Assembly (NCBI GenBank): GCA_049603715.1
Contig: JBMYSW010000008.1
Location: forward strand, 72,494 to 136,493
DNA: 64,000 bases
Origin: Pontibacterium sp049603715
GTDB taxonomy: Bacteria > Pseudomonadota > Gammaproteobacteria > Pseudomonadales > Balneatricaceae
Direction of reading: 5' to 3'
How positions within the stretch are numbered: position 1 is the stretch's first letter; each line of letters begins with the position of its first letter. Positions 53,146 through 62,158 of this stretch are shown here, one piece after another. The translations under genes were made by a program, and so were the position numbers. The notes under the pieces were generated by a model that searched no databases, had not been told where the DNA came from, and saw only the letters and a list, made by a program, of their open reading frames with translations.

Positions 53146-55041
53146 TTAACCAATGTCTGCCAAGTTACCTTTGTCTTCTAACCATGCTTTGCGGTCAGAA
53201 GCGCGCTTTTTCGCTAGCAGCATATCCATGGCCTCATGGGTGCCATCGCCATCATCTACCATGAGTTGTACAAGGCGGCGGGTGTCTTTCGCCATGGTGG
53301 TTTCGCGAAGCTGCAGTGGGTTCATCTCACCCAAGCCCTTAAAGCGCTGAACATTAATCTTGGCGTTTTTACGCTCACTTTGAGCGCGCGCCACAATGGC
53401 GTCTTTTTCTGGGTCATCCAGTGCATAAAACACTTCTTTTGCCACGTCGATCCGATACAGCGGAGGCATCGCCACAAATACATGCCCTGCGGCCACCAGC
53501 GGCCTAAAGTGGCGAACAAACAAGGCACAAAGCAAGGTAGCAATGTGCAAACCGTCGGAGTCAGCATCGGCCAAGATACATACTTTGCCGTAACGCAGGC
53601 CGGTTAAATCATCCGAGCCGGGTTCAACACCAATAGCCACGGAGATATCGTGGATTTCTTGTGAGGCCAAAATGTCTGCTGAGTCGACTTCCCATGTGTT
53701 TAGGATTTTACCGCGCAACGGCATGATCGCTTGGCATTCACGGTCGCGCGCCTGTTTTGCCGAACCACCCGCCGAGTCCCCTTCCACCAGGAACAACTCG
53801 CCTGCTAACACATCAGAGCCTGAACAGTCGGCTAACTTGCCCGGTAAGGCCGGGCCTTGGGTCACTTTTTTGCGCACAACTTTTTTGCTGTTGCGCTGTC
53901 GACGCTGTGCGTTGGCAATCACCCAATGGGCAATTTGCTCGCCTTCTTCAACGTGTTTGTTTAACCACAGCGAAAAGGCATCTTTTACCGCGCTCGAAAT
54001 AAAGCTGGCGATATGGCGCGACGATAGGCGCTCTTTAACCTGACCGGCAAATTGCGGATCATGCATTTTTGCTGAGAGCACATAAGCACAACGCTCCCAA
54101 ATATCGTCCGCACTCAGTTTTACACCTCGTGGCAGCAAGTTGCGGAAGTCACAAAACTCACGCATGGCATCCAGCAAACCCGAACGCAGCCCATTCACGT
54201 GGGTACCACCTTGTGCTGTTGGAATCAGGTTAACGTAGCTTTCGCAGGTCAACTCGCCGCCTTCGGGTAGCCATTGTACGGCCCACTCAACTGCATCTTG
54301 CTCACCTTTAAACTCGCCATAAATAGGCGCAGCGGGGTAAGTTTCGAACACTTGGGTGGTGCCTTTTAGATAGGCAACAATGCCGTCATCGTAAAACCAC
54401 TCGTGCTTTTCTGGCTTGGCACCGGTTTCGTCGGTAAAGATAACTTTAAGCCCGGGGCAGAGTACCGCTTTAGCACGCAACACGTGAATCATGCGGCTGA
54501 CACTGTACTTGTGGGTATCAAAGTATTTAGGGTCTGCTAAAAATCGCACCAAGGTGCCGGTATTGCGCTTACCACAGGTACCAATTTGTTCTAAGTCGGA
54601 TACCTTTTCACCATCGGCAAAAACAATTTTATGGACGATGCCATCGCGCTTAATTTCGACTTCAAGCAGCTTAGAAAGGGCGTTAACAACAGAGACACCC
54701 ACACCGTGCAAACCACCCGAAAAAGCGTAGTTGTCGCTATTAAACTTACCGCCGGCATGCAGTCGCGTTAAAATCAGCTCAACGCCACTGACGCCTTCTT
54801 CTGGGTGAATATCCACCGGCATACCGCGGCCGTTATCTTGCACGCTAATGGATTGATCTTTGTGCAAAGTCACCTGTATCTGCGTGGCGTGCCCTGCCAA
54901 TGCTTCATCAACCGAGTTATCGATGACCTCTTGTGCGAGGTGGTTAGGGCGATCGGTTTCGGTGTACATACCCGGCCGGCGTTGAACCGGCTCTAAGCCA
55001 CTTAATACCTCAATGGCATCTGCGGTATATTGCTTACTCAT
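53146..55041 (-). CDS. parE: DNA topoisomerase IV subunit B
   Basis: A 631-residue ATPase subunit. ATG at 55041 follows TAGGAAGA and begins MSKQYTADAIEVL; the longer frame adds 24 unrelated residues. Motifs are VQDNGRGMPVD and GLHGVGVSVVNAL in the ATP-binding domain, and EGDSAGGSAKQARDR and DADSDG in the TOPRIM domain. Length fits ParE rather than GyrB. Confidence 0.96.
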   Translation of the reverse strand: MSKQYTADAIEVLSGLEPVQRRPGMYTETDRPNHLAQEVIDNSVDEALAGHATQIQVTLHKDQSISVQDNGRGMPVDIHPEEGVSGVELILTRLHAGGKFNSDNYAFSGGLHGVGVSVVNALSKLLEVEIKRDGIVHKIVFADGEKVSDLEQIGTCGKRNTGTLVRFLADPKYFDTHKYSVSRMIHVLRAKAVLCPGLKVIFTDETGAKPEKHEWFYDDGIVAYLKGTTQVFETYPAAPIYGEFKGEQDAVEWAVQWLPEGGELTCESYVNLIPTAQGGTHVNGLRSGLLDAMREFCDFRNLLPRGVKLSADDIWERCAYVLSAKMHDPQFAGQVKERLSSRHIASFISSAVKDAFSLWLNKHVEEGEQIAHWVIANAQRRQRNSKKVVRKKVTQGPALPGKLADCSGSDVLAGELFLVEGDSAGGSAKQARDRECQAIMPLRGKILNTWEVDSADILASQEIHDISVAIGVEPGSDDLTGLRYGKVCILADADSDGLHIATLLCALFVRHFRPLVAAGHVFVAMPPLYRIDVAKEVFYALDDPEKDAIVARAQSERKNAKINVQRFKGLGEMNPLQLRETTMAKDTRRLVQLMVDDGDGTHEAMDMLLAKKRASDRKAWLEDKGNLADIG

Positions 55042-55144
55042 TGCAATCTTCCTAAGGCAAGCCGCACCAAGGCGCGACATCAAACTATATTGGGCACGGA
55101 GTTGACCGCGCAAAATTCATTTTTAAACTGGCTTATCTAGTCCA

Positions 55145-55738
55145 TTAAGGCGCGTCATCAATAAAAGCAAATATCTCGCCATAATAACGCTCAAACCCAT
55201 CAAAACTGTGGTTACCACCCTGCTCTACCACTAAACGTGCCTGTTTAAATTTAGCCGCTGCTTGGCGATAGTCGAGGGTTTCATCCAAGGTTTGTAACAA
55301 TACAAAGTACCGTGACACATCCTTTAGCACACTACAGTCTAGTGAGATAAGTTGCTGTAAGTGTTCACGGGTTAAACAATAGGTTTCGGCCGTGTAGATG
55401 TTTTCATTATCTCCCAGCCAATCTGCAAGCAGCTCATAGGGCTTAACCGCAGGGTTCACTAACACGGCTTTGAGCTGATTATAGTGCTCGACCAAATAGG
55501 TGGCATAAAAGCCTCCAAGGGAGCTGCCGAGCAGTAACAAAGGCGCATTTGTTTGCTGTTGATGTTGTTGCACCAACGACTCTAACGTAGCCATTGCCTT
55601 AGCCGGTTCATAAGACAACTCGGGAACGGTGATACGCTCCTCTTGCCCCTTTTGGGCATAGTAGCTTACCAGCTGTGATGCTTTGAAGGAGTCAGGCGAG
55701 CTATTGAAGCCATGGATGTAAAGAATATGGGGTAGCAT
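55145..55738 (-). CDS. yqiA: YqiA-family esterase
   Basis: A 197-residue alpha/beta hydrolase of the YqiA family, with esterase activity on acyl-CoA and small esters in E. coli. ILYIHGFNSSPDSFKA forms the oxyanion region, GSSLGGFYA the nucleophile elbow (Ser), and GGNHSFDGF carries the catalytic His. It sits in the conserved parE-yqiA-cpdA-yqiB-nudF order. Confidence 0.92.
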   Translation of the reverse strand: MLPHILYIHGFNSSPDSFKASQLVSYYAQKGQEERITVPELSYEPAKAMATLESLVQQHQQQTNAPLLLLGSSLGGFYATYLVEHYNQLKAVLVNPAVKPYELLADWLGDNENIYTAETYCLTREHLQQLISLDCSVLKDVSRYFVLLQTLDETLDYRQAAAKFKQARLVVEQGGNHSFDGFERYYGEIFAFIDDAP

Positions 55739-55881
55739 AACGGCCTATGAGCAAAGTTTATGCAGCTTTTCACTTTTATAATAAGTGGGTAAAGCAAGTG
55801 TAGGATACAGCCTAAATGACTGAGCTACCTTGTGCAAACCTTTGTACTATAAGCGTTTATTAAGGCGTTGATTGCCAATCG

Positions 55882-56688
55882 TCACAAGGCCTCTAGCGGC
55901 TGCGGCCACCCTTGGGCATCTTCATCAATGGCAATGTATTGCGGGTGCCACCCACCCAAGGAATCTAACTGATACGCCATAAGTCCAGGTAAGGCCAAAG
56001 GCCCCTGCTCACGCACAGTAAGTGTGGCAGCGTTTGGATCAAACTGAACGGAGGTAGCAGGGCTGGTAATCAACTCTAAATGCTTATGCTCAATGCGATG
56101 ATAGCCGTGAACATGGCCTGCGATAAGCTTAATTGGTTGGTCTGTTTGCCCAAGACAATTTAGTAACGCCTCGGCATTACTTAACATCATGTCATCTTGC
56201 CAAGGGCTACCTACTGGCAAAAAGGGGTGGTGAAGCGCAATCAGGGTATGTAACGGAGACGGCGATGCGAGCTGTGCTTGCAGCTTGGCTAAATGGCACG
56301 GTTTAATACCACTACCACCACGACCATCAGGTAAGTCATTGGTGTGTAACAAAATCACTCGCCAATGCTCATCTACCACCAACTCTGCATTCGCTTGGGT
56401 AACAATGCCAAAAGCTTCGCCCGCGGCTAACATCGGTTCGGTTGCATCGTGGTTACCCGGAATCCACGCTACCTGCGCCGTTAACTGCGACAACTGCTGC
56501 GCTAAGCGCATGTAGGCGGTTTCGTTATCGTGTTGACATAAGTCACCGGTAACGATCAGCGTATCTTCGGCCTTAAGGCGAGCTTTTAAATAAGCGAGGC
56601 ATCGGTCAAGGTTGGCTTGAACGTTAGCCCCTCGATAGCTCGCTTGTGGGTCGTCAAACAGGTGTAGGTCAGATAGCTGATACAACAT
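55882..56688 (-). CDS. cpdA: 3',5'-cyclic-AMP phosphodiesterase
   Basis: A 268-residue class III phosphodiesterase that hydrolyses cAMP. The calcineurin-like metal motifs are complete: SDLHLF, GDLCQHD, GNHD, and GHVHGYH. It lies between yqiB and yqiA as in E. coli and is 5 bases from yqiB. Confidence 0.93.
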   Translation of the reverse strand: MLYQLSDLHLFDDPQASYRGANVQANLDRCLAYLKARLKAEDTLIVTGDLCQHDNETAYMRLAQQLSQLTAQVAWIPGNHDATEPMLAAGEAFGIVTQANAELVVDEHWRVILLHTNDLPDGRGGSGIKPCHLAKLQAQLASPSPLHTLIALHHPFLPVGSPWQDDMMLSNAEALLNCLGQTDQPIKLIAGHVHGYHRIEHKHLELITSPATSVQFDPNAATLTVREQGPLALPGLMAYQLDSLGGWHPQYIAIDEDAQGWPQPLEAL

Positions 56689-56693
56689 GAAGG

Positions 56694-57173
56694 TTAAGAG
56701 GTTGCGTGAGGCAATTGATCAGGCTTGGCTAAGCCATGCTTAAGCACCGTAGATAGCCATTCGCCCAAGTAGAGGTTGAGCTGCATCTTTTCGTCCGGCT
56801 GATACATGCCTTCGTTGGGGTAAGGGTAGCGACCTAGATACATTTTTGGCTGGCCGTTCACTTCCTCAACCACCTCAGCCATACGAGCATCGTGATATAA
56901 ACGCACCAATAACTGAGGGTTTGCCGCCATCGACAGGCCTGTCTGGGTAACAGACACTCTGACACTCATGGTGAACTGAAAGCGCTCCTCGACCGTCAGC
57001 GCCATTGAAGTAAAGGGGTGCTCTAATTCAACATCGTAGGCAAAGTAGTCCTCTGCCTCCCACTGAGGCATCAGCTTGAGCAACTGTGCATAATTCAGCT
57101 GGCAGCGCTGCGATAACGCATTTAAATCTGGCACATACTTTTTGTAGGCCTTGGTATCTGGGTTTATATTCAA
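56694..57173 (-). CDS. yqiB: DUF1249 family protein YqiB
   Basis: A 159-residue protein of unknown function from a conserved family. The start is TTG with GGGGGAGA upstream on the minus strand. YVPDLNALSQRCQLNYAQL and the C-terminal NLYLGEWLS segment are typical. Position between nudF and cpdA is conserved. Confidence 0.88.
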   Translation of the reverse strand: MNINPDTKAYKKYVPDLNALSQRCQLNYAQLLKLMPQWEAEDYFAYDVELEHPFTSMALTVEERFQFTMSVRVSVTQTGLSMAANPQLLVRLYHDARMAEVVEEVNGQPKMYLGRYPYPNEGMYQPDEKMQLNLYLGEWLSTVLKHGLAKPDQLPHATS

Positions 57174-57208
57174 AAAAATCTCCCCCGCCTTCTATAGCCT
57201 GCTCGCCT

Positions 57209-57844
57209 TTAACACGGCGGCATGTTGGCGTGGTTTAGGGCTAACCACTGGAGCGCAATAATCGTTGAGGCATTGTTGATCTCACCATTAACCACCATGG
57301 CAAGCGCCGCGTTGCGGTCAATTACATGAACGGCAATGTCTTCGCCCTCACTTTCAAGACCATGCACGCCTCCTAAGCCTTGCGCGTCAACCCGAGCAAA
57401 AAATAGCTCAATGCTTTCTTGCACCCCGCCAGGGCTAACCATGTACTGGGTAATCGGCATCAGCGATAGTAAAGTAGCTCCCGCTTCTTCTTGTACTTCT
57501 CGGTGTGCAACCTCTTCAGAGGTTTCACCTTCTTCCGCTATACCGGCCACCAGCTCAAGTAACCATGGCCCTTTGGGCTCTGACAAAGCACCAATGCGAA
57601 ACTGCTCCACCAGCACTACGGCATCCAGGTGCGGGTCATACATTAACACAGCAACAGCGCGACCTCGTTCAAGTAACTCACGTTTCACTTGAATAGGCGC
57701 ACGATCAAAACAAGCGTGTTCGATGTCGTAGGCGTTCAGCTTTAAAAAGCCATCCGACAGGGGTTCTCGCTTAAGTACCTTCACCGCGCTTGTGTCAAAG
57801 CGAGGCTGCCATTGCGTTAGCACCTTGGTCATAGGGGCATCCAT
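57209..57844 (-). CDS. nudF: ADP-ribose pyrophosphatase (Nudix)
   Basis: A 211-residue Nudix hydrolase that splits ADP-ribose to AMP and ribose-5-phosphate. The Nudix box starts at GIAEEGETS and ends REVQEEAG, matching GX5EX7REUXEEXGU. The E. coli-like neighbourhood supports NudF. A closely spaced second ATG is four codons downstream. Confidence 0.93.
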   Translation of the reverse strand: MDAPMTKVLTQWQPRFDTSAVKVLKREPLSDGFLKLNAYDIEHACFDRAPIQVKRELLERGRAVAVLMYDPHLDAVVLVEQFRIGALSEPKGPWLLELVAGIAEEGETSEEVAHREVQEEAGATLLSLMPITQYMVSPGGVQESIELFFARVDAQGLGGVHGLESEGEDIAVHVIDRNAALAMVVNGEINNASTIIALQWLALNHANMPPC

Positions 57845-57987
57845 CTGTGCATTATCGGGTTCTAGTATATCAACGACTCGCCCGCTAACACGCCCAAATA
57901 TCTGTGCTTGGACAATGAAAAGACAAGAAGTTAAAAGGAAAGTTTAGCACGAATGCGCTTTTAAAGGATGAAGAGAGAAAAGGGCAA

Positions 57988-59760
57988 CTATCGCGGAGGT
58001 AAGCAGTAGATAGAGCTACCGTCTGACGCTTTTGCTCGTTTTTTTGCTTTCGCGGCAAGTTCGGAGACTTTGTGATGATCGGTGCACTCGCCTTTTTGAG
58101 GCTCCACAACACCAATAGATAGGCTGGTGATTCGATGGAAACAGCGATTTCCTTGGCGGTCTTTACTATAGAAGCCACCATCAGCTAACGCTTCTTGAGG
58201 GAAGAAGCGCCTCACCTGAAAGTCAAAGTCTTCTAGAATCGCACAGCACATGCTCATCCAATCGGTGCTATTAAACACCACCATAAAATCATCGCCACCG
58301 ATATGGCTAATAAAGCCAGCATTAGGTTTAACGTACTTTTCAATCAGTTGTGCGACTAAGCAAATAACCTCATCACCTTTGGAGTACCCCAAAAAGTCGT
58401 TAAAAGGCTTAAAGTTATTTAAATCAAAATACGCCACAGCAAACTCAGCTTGCTGGTCAATCAGCTGATCAATATGTCTGTGCAGCGGTAAGTTGCCCGG
58501 TAGCAGTGTCAGCGGATTAGCATGGCGCGCGTGCAATAGCCGTGCGTTGGTGATTTGTTCCAGCAAGTCTTTCACTCGCCCAATGCCGATATAGGTATCG
58601 CCTTCCACAATCACCAGCTCATTTAAGAGCGCATCAGAGTCCATACTCGTCACCAACTTGGAAACGCGGTCTAATGACAATGACGCCTCCACAACCAGAG
58701 CATACGGGGCAGTAAATTCAGAAATAGGTTTACTTTCGTAAAGTGAGCGACCAAAAGGCAGCGCCAAGCGCTCCATAACGTCCGACCGATGGGCGACACC
58801 CAATAGTTTTCCAGATGCCACTACAGGTAAACTCAGTAGCTTGGGTAGCCGACTAAACACTTCTAGTACCTGCGCCATAGGCATTTCAGGAGGAACTTGG
58901 GGCGAGCCCACCACCAAGCTTCCAGCGTTTCCTGTATCCGCTATTGCGACTTCCGTCGTTTGTGCTTCACATGGGCCAATGGAATAGGCTTGAAATGCTT
59001 CAGTGGTATGAGGGCGTCCTAAAAAATAGCCCTGTGCATAGGGTGCGTGATATTCGTGTAAAAGGTCTAGTTGCGCCTGGGTTTCGACACCTTCGGCGAT
59101 GACTTCGGCGTGCATTTCACGAGCCATATCGAGCAAGCCCTTTAAGCAAGCCTGCTTTTCTGGTCGCTGATCAACCCCGTCCAACAAACACTTATCGAGT
59201 TTGATAAATTCAGGCTGTAACGCAAAGCAGCGCTCTAACCCTGAGTAGCCCGTTCCAAAATCATCAACAGCTATACGAATGCCTTTTGCTCGACAGTAAC
59301 CGAGAGGGGTGTCTATCAAATCGTACGAGCGCATATCAAGGCGTTCAGAGAGCTCAAGCACAAGGTTTTGAGGAGGGATTTGGGCTTGCTCAAGTAAAGC
59401 TATAAGGCGCTGTCCCATATGCTCATAATCAAGGTTACCAGCAGGGATAGCAGTAAGCCAAGCCGGGCTACAAATATTGAGAAACAGCAACGAAGGCGTA
59501 TCGAGGGATGAGAAGCTTTGGGTAATACTTTGTATACAACAAAGTTCTAAGTCATCAACAAGGTTGGTTGCACCGGCACATTCAAACAGCTTTTCTGGTG
59601 CGGTAAACAAGGTATTTTGAGGACCTCTAATCAAGCCCTCGTAAGCCATTACCTCGCCCAACGCGAGGCGAAAGATGGGTTGAAAATTAACCGAAATATC
59701 TTTCTCTTCTACCAAGGTTTTAAGCTTCGCCGCACACCCTTGGGATACACACTGATCCAT
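57988..59760 (-). CDS. EAL-CBS-GGDEF c-di-GMP phosphodiesterase/cyclase-like protein
   Basis: A 590-residue cytoplasmic protein. ATG at 59760 is favoured over GTG at 59778 because a GGTGGA site precedes it. Residues about 10-255 form an EAL domain with the catalytic set visible (YEGLIRG, LFLNI, LELSE, DDFGTGYSGL, IKLDK, AEGVET, YAQGYFLGRP), so phosphodiesterase activity is expected. A CBS pair (about 285-405) could sense adenine nucleotides. A GGDEF domain ends the protein; its motif is GGDDF and no RxxD I-site precedes it, so cyclase activity is uncertain. Confidence 0.9.
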   Translation of the reverse strand: MDQCVSQGCAAKLKTLVEEKDISVNFQPIFRLALGEVMAYEGLIRGPQNTLFTAPEKLFECAGATNLVDDLELCCIQSITQSFSSLDTPSLLFLNICSPAWLTAIPAGNLDYEHMGQRLIALLEQAQIPPQNLVLELSERLDMRSYDLIDTPLGYCRAKGIRIAVDDFGTGYSGLERCFALQPEFIKLDKCLLDGVDQRPEKQACLKGLLDMAREMHAEVIAEGVETQAQLDLLHEYHAPYAQGYFLGRPHTTEAFQAYSIGPCEAQTTEVAIADTGNAGSLVVGSPQVPPEMPMAQVLEVFSRLPKLLSLPVVASGKLLGVAHRSDVMERLALPFGRSLYESKPISEFTAPYALVVEASLSLDRVSKLVTSMDSDALLNELVIVEGDTYIGIGRVKDLLEQITNARLLHARHANPLTLLPGNLPLHRHIDQLIDQQAEFAVAYFDLNNFKPFNDFLGYSKGDEVICLVAQLIEKYVKPNAGFISHIGGDDFMVVFNSTDWMSMCCAILEDFDFQVRRFFPQEALADGGFYSKDRQGNRCFHRITSLSIGVVEPQKGECTDHHKVSELAAKAKKRAKASDGSSIYCLPPR

Positions 59761-59873
59761 TTGAATATCCACCCGCACACCTTTAATTGGCTTTGCTTGT
59801 TACCTATGTCTGAGACAGTCCATTGCTCATCACTTACCAAATACGCTCACCAACACAAGAAGCAGGGTGTTGG

Positions 59874-61835
59874 CTAATGCTTTATTGAAGCCTGATCTGG
59901 GGTTGGGGCCAATTCCGATTCGCAATGCAAGAAGTCTTGGATACTACAGTTTGGCTCAAACCCTGCGACTAAACGTAGTAGCAAGGTTCGGAGCGTATTG
60001 TAGTCAGTCATCCGCATGGCTTCGTCGAGCTGAACTAAAAAGCTGCTCAGCATATCCCACGACAAGTATTCTTCACTAGAGCGCATGATCATAGCATGTT
60101 CAGTGCCCTGAACATCGTCACCAATCAGTAACTCTTCGTAGAGTTTTTCACCTGCGCGCAATCCACTAAACTGAATTTCAATATCACCGTCGAGGTTCTC
60201 AGCGCTTTTAACTGAGAACCCTGCCAGTTTAATCATATCCTTGGCTAAATCGATAATTTTAACGGGCTCACCCATGTGTAATACAAACACGTCACCGGAG
60301 TGCCCCATCGCTCCCGCTTGAATCACCAAGCTTGCAGCTTCAGGGATCGTCATAAAGTAGCGCGTGATTTCTGGGTGGGTGACCGTGACTGGCCCACCTT
60401 GGCGAATCTGCTTTCTAAATAACGGAATAACTGACCCAGAAGAGCCAAGCACATTACCAAAGCGCACCATCGAAAAACGAATACTGTCGTTACCTAACTC
60501 GCGCTCCCGCTCACTTAATGCTTGTAGCACCATTTCCGCTAAGCGCTTTGAGGCACCCATTACATTGGTTGGGCGAACCGCTTTATCCGTAGACACCAAA
60601 ACAAAATGGGAAATCCCCGCGCGAATAGCAGCCTCAGCGGTAGCTTGTGTACCAAATACATTATTTCGGATACCCGATACCATATTATTCTCGACAATAG
60701 GCACATGTTTATAGGCGGCCGCATGGTAGAGGGTTTCTATTTGGTAATGCTTTAATGCACGCTCAATGTGGTACCGATCTTTCACATCCCCAAGGATATT
60801 CACTACTTCAATATCATACCCTTTTGAGCGAACTAAATCGTTAAGTTCAGAGTCAATCTGATATAGCGCGACCTCAGACATCTCAAATAGCACTAGCCGA
60901 CTAGGGCCTTGAGCGAGAATTTGGCGGCAAAGTTCGGAGCCTATAGACCCCCCTGCCCCTGTGACCATCACAGCTTTATCGCGGATACAGGCCTGCAGAA
61001 GCGCCTTTTTAGGGGCAACTGTGTCACGCCCCAACAAGTCCGCGACGTCTATGTTTGCGATATCCGAGACAGTAAACCTCCCACTCGCAACATCTGGCAA
61101 ACTCGGAAGTGTTTTAAGCGAGACTGGGTAGTTTTGAGAGTATTGAAGCACTTCTCGTTTACGTAATGATGACATTTTCCGTGTCGACAAGAGTAAGGTA
61201 TCGACGCCATATTGCCGAACAAGCAACTCTAAATCCTCAAGCGAATATACCCTAAGCCCCAGAATTTCAGAGCCATGCAGGCTATTATCGTCATCAATAA
61301 AGCCTATAGGACTCACCTCTGGACTCGCCAAAAAGCTTTGAGCCATTTGCTGGCCTGATGCGCCAGCACCGTAAATTAGCGCTCGACTAGCAAAACGATT
61401 CTTATAACTCCCACCCACTGGTGTAAATTGCCTAAAGCACCAACGACCGACTAACCGAGTCCCACCTACACATACAACTGCGGCCATCCAATAGATCAAA
61501 ATTGATGAACGAGGGAAAAACAAATCAAATAAAGTAACTGCTAAGGCCCATAGAATTACGCCATAAGTCACCGACTGCACCGTTGTCCATAGCACACGGT
61601 AACCCACATAACGAATAACAGCGCGATAGAGCCCCATTCGAATCATCACTGGTATTGCGCAAACAGGTGCCAATACAAAAACCAACCAATGCTGAGTTAA
61701 GCCATCAAAGCTGCCCATCCTGAGCGCTAAAGCTAGCCAACAAGCAAACGACAGCATAAAAAAGTCTATTGCTAAGCTAACCACACGCTTTGTACGCCGT
61801 GGGCTCGATAAAAACTGGGTAATTAACGCTTCCAT
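59874..61835 (-). CDS. WbpM/FlaA1-type UDP-sugar 4,6-dehydratase-epimerase (membrane)
   Basis: About 653 residues. ATG at 61835 is chosen by alignment of MEALITQFLSSPRRTKRVV with typical WbpM starts; an ATG at 61919 adds 28 residues. Four helices in the first 130 residues are followed by two Rossmann domains. The second, catalytic one begins VTGAGGSIGSELC and has VSTDKAVRPTNVMGASKRLAE, the modified SDR active site of the UDP-GlcNAc 4,6-dehydratases (Met in place of Tyr in the triad). It probably makes a UDP-4-keto-6-deoxy-sugar for O-antigen or capsule. The C-terminal region has LRAGEKLYEELL. Confidence 0.9.
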   Translation of the reverse strand: MEALITQFLSSPRRTKRVVSLAIDFFMLSFACWLALALRMGSFDGLTQHWLVFVLAPVCAIPVMIRMGLYRAVIRYVGYRVLWTTVQSVTYGVILWALAVTLFDLFFPRSSILIYWMAAVVCVGGTRLVGRWCFRQFTPVGGSYKNRFASRALIYGAGASGQQMAQSFLASPEVSPIGFIDDDNSLHGSEILGLRVYSLEDLELLVRQYGVDTLLLSTRKMSSLRKREVLQYSQNYPVSLKTLPSLPDVASGRFTVSDIANIDVADLLGRDTVAPKKALLQACIRDKAVMVTGAGGSIGSELCRQILAQGPSRLVLFEMSEVALYQIDSELNDLVRSKGYDIEVVNILGDVKDRYHIERALKHYQIETLYHAAAYKHVPIVENNMVSGIRNNVFGTQATAEAAIRAGISHFVLVSTDKAVRPTNVMGASKRLAEMVLQALSERERELGNDSIRFSMVRFGNVLGSSGSVIPLFRKQIRQGGPVTVTHPEITRYFMTIPEAASLVIQAGAMGHSGDVFVLHMGEPVKIIDLAKDMIKLAGFSVKSAENLDGDIEIQFSGLRAGEKLYEELLIGDDVQGTEHAMIMRSSEEYLSWDMLSSFLVQLDEAMRMTDYNTLRTLLLRLVAGFEPNCSIQDFLHCESELAPTPDQASIKH

Positions 61836-61918
61836 TCCTTGCTCTTTCCATTGGTTAAATATTCGCCAGATCGAGCATACCTTTGCCCCAAACTGGCTAA
61901 ATTTAGATTGATAAGACA

Positions 61919-62101
61919 TTAAAGCTTACAAGCACCACCTAAGCAGTCATCAAAGTCCATCGACTCCAGCTCAGCACGTACTTCATGGGCCGCTTTTGCA
62001 CGTGTTAATAAGTCGCCCGCAGTAGAGCTGTCCTCAGTTACGCCCGCTTTTTCAAATACTGCGATAAGGGTGTTTAGCTCGTCTAGGGTAAATTCGTTCA
62101 T
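61919..62101 (-). CDS. 60-residue acidic protein of unknown function
   Basis: A short ORF directly before the WbpM-like gene; its stop overlaps an ATG of that gene (TAATG). It is acidic, predicted helical (TLDELNTLIAVFEKAG, DLLTRAKAAHEVRAELE), and has two Cys near the end (DDCLGGACKL). The ribosome binding site is weak. Amino-acid composition and codon use look coding, so I keep it at moderate confidence. Confidence 0.55.
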   Translation of the reverse strand: MNEFTLDELNTLIAVFEKAGVTEDSSTAGDLLTRAKAAHEVRAELESMDFDDCLGGACKL

Positions 62102-62158
62102 CTAATACTCTGTGTTCTAAAAAAATAGGGTGATTTCAATAAGTTCGGTGTAAATACA

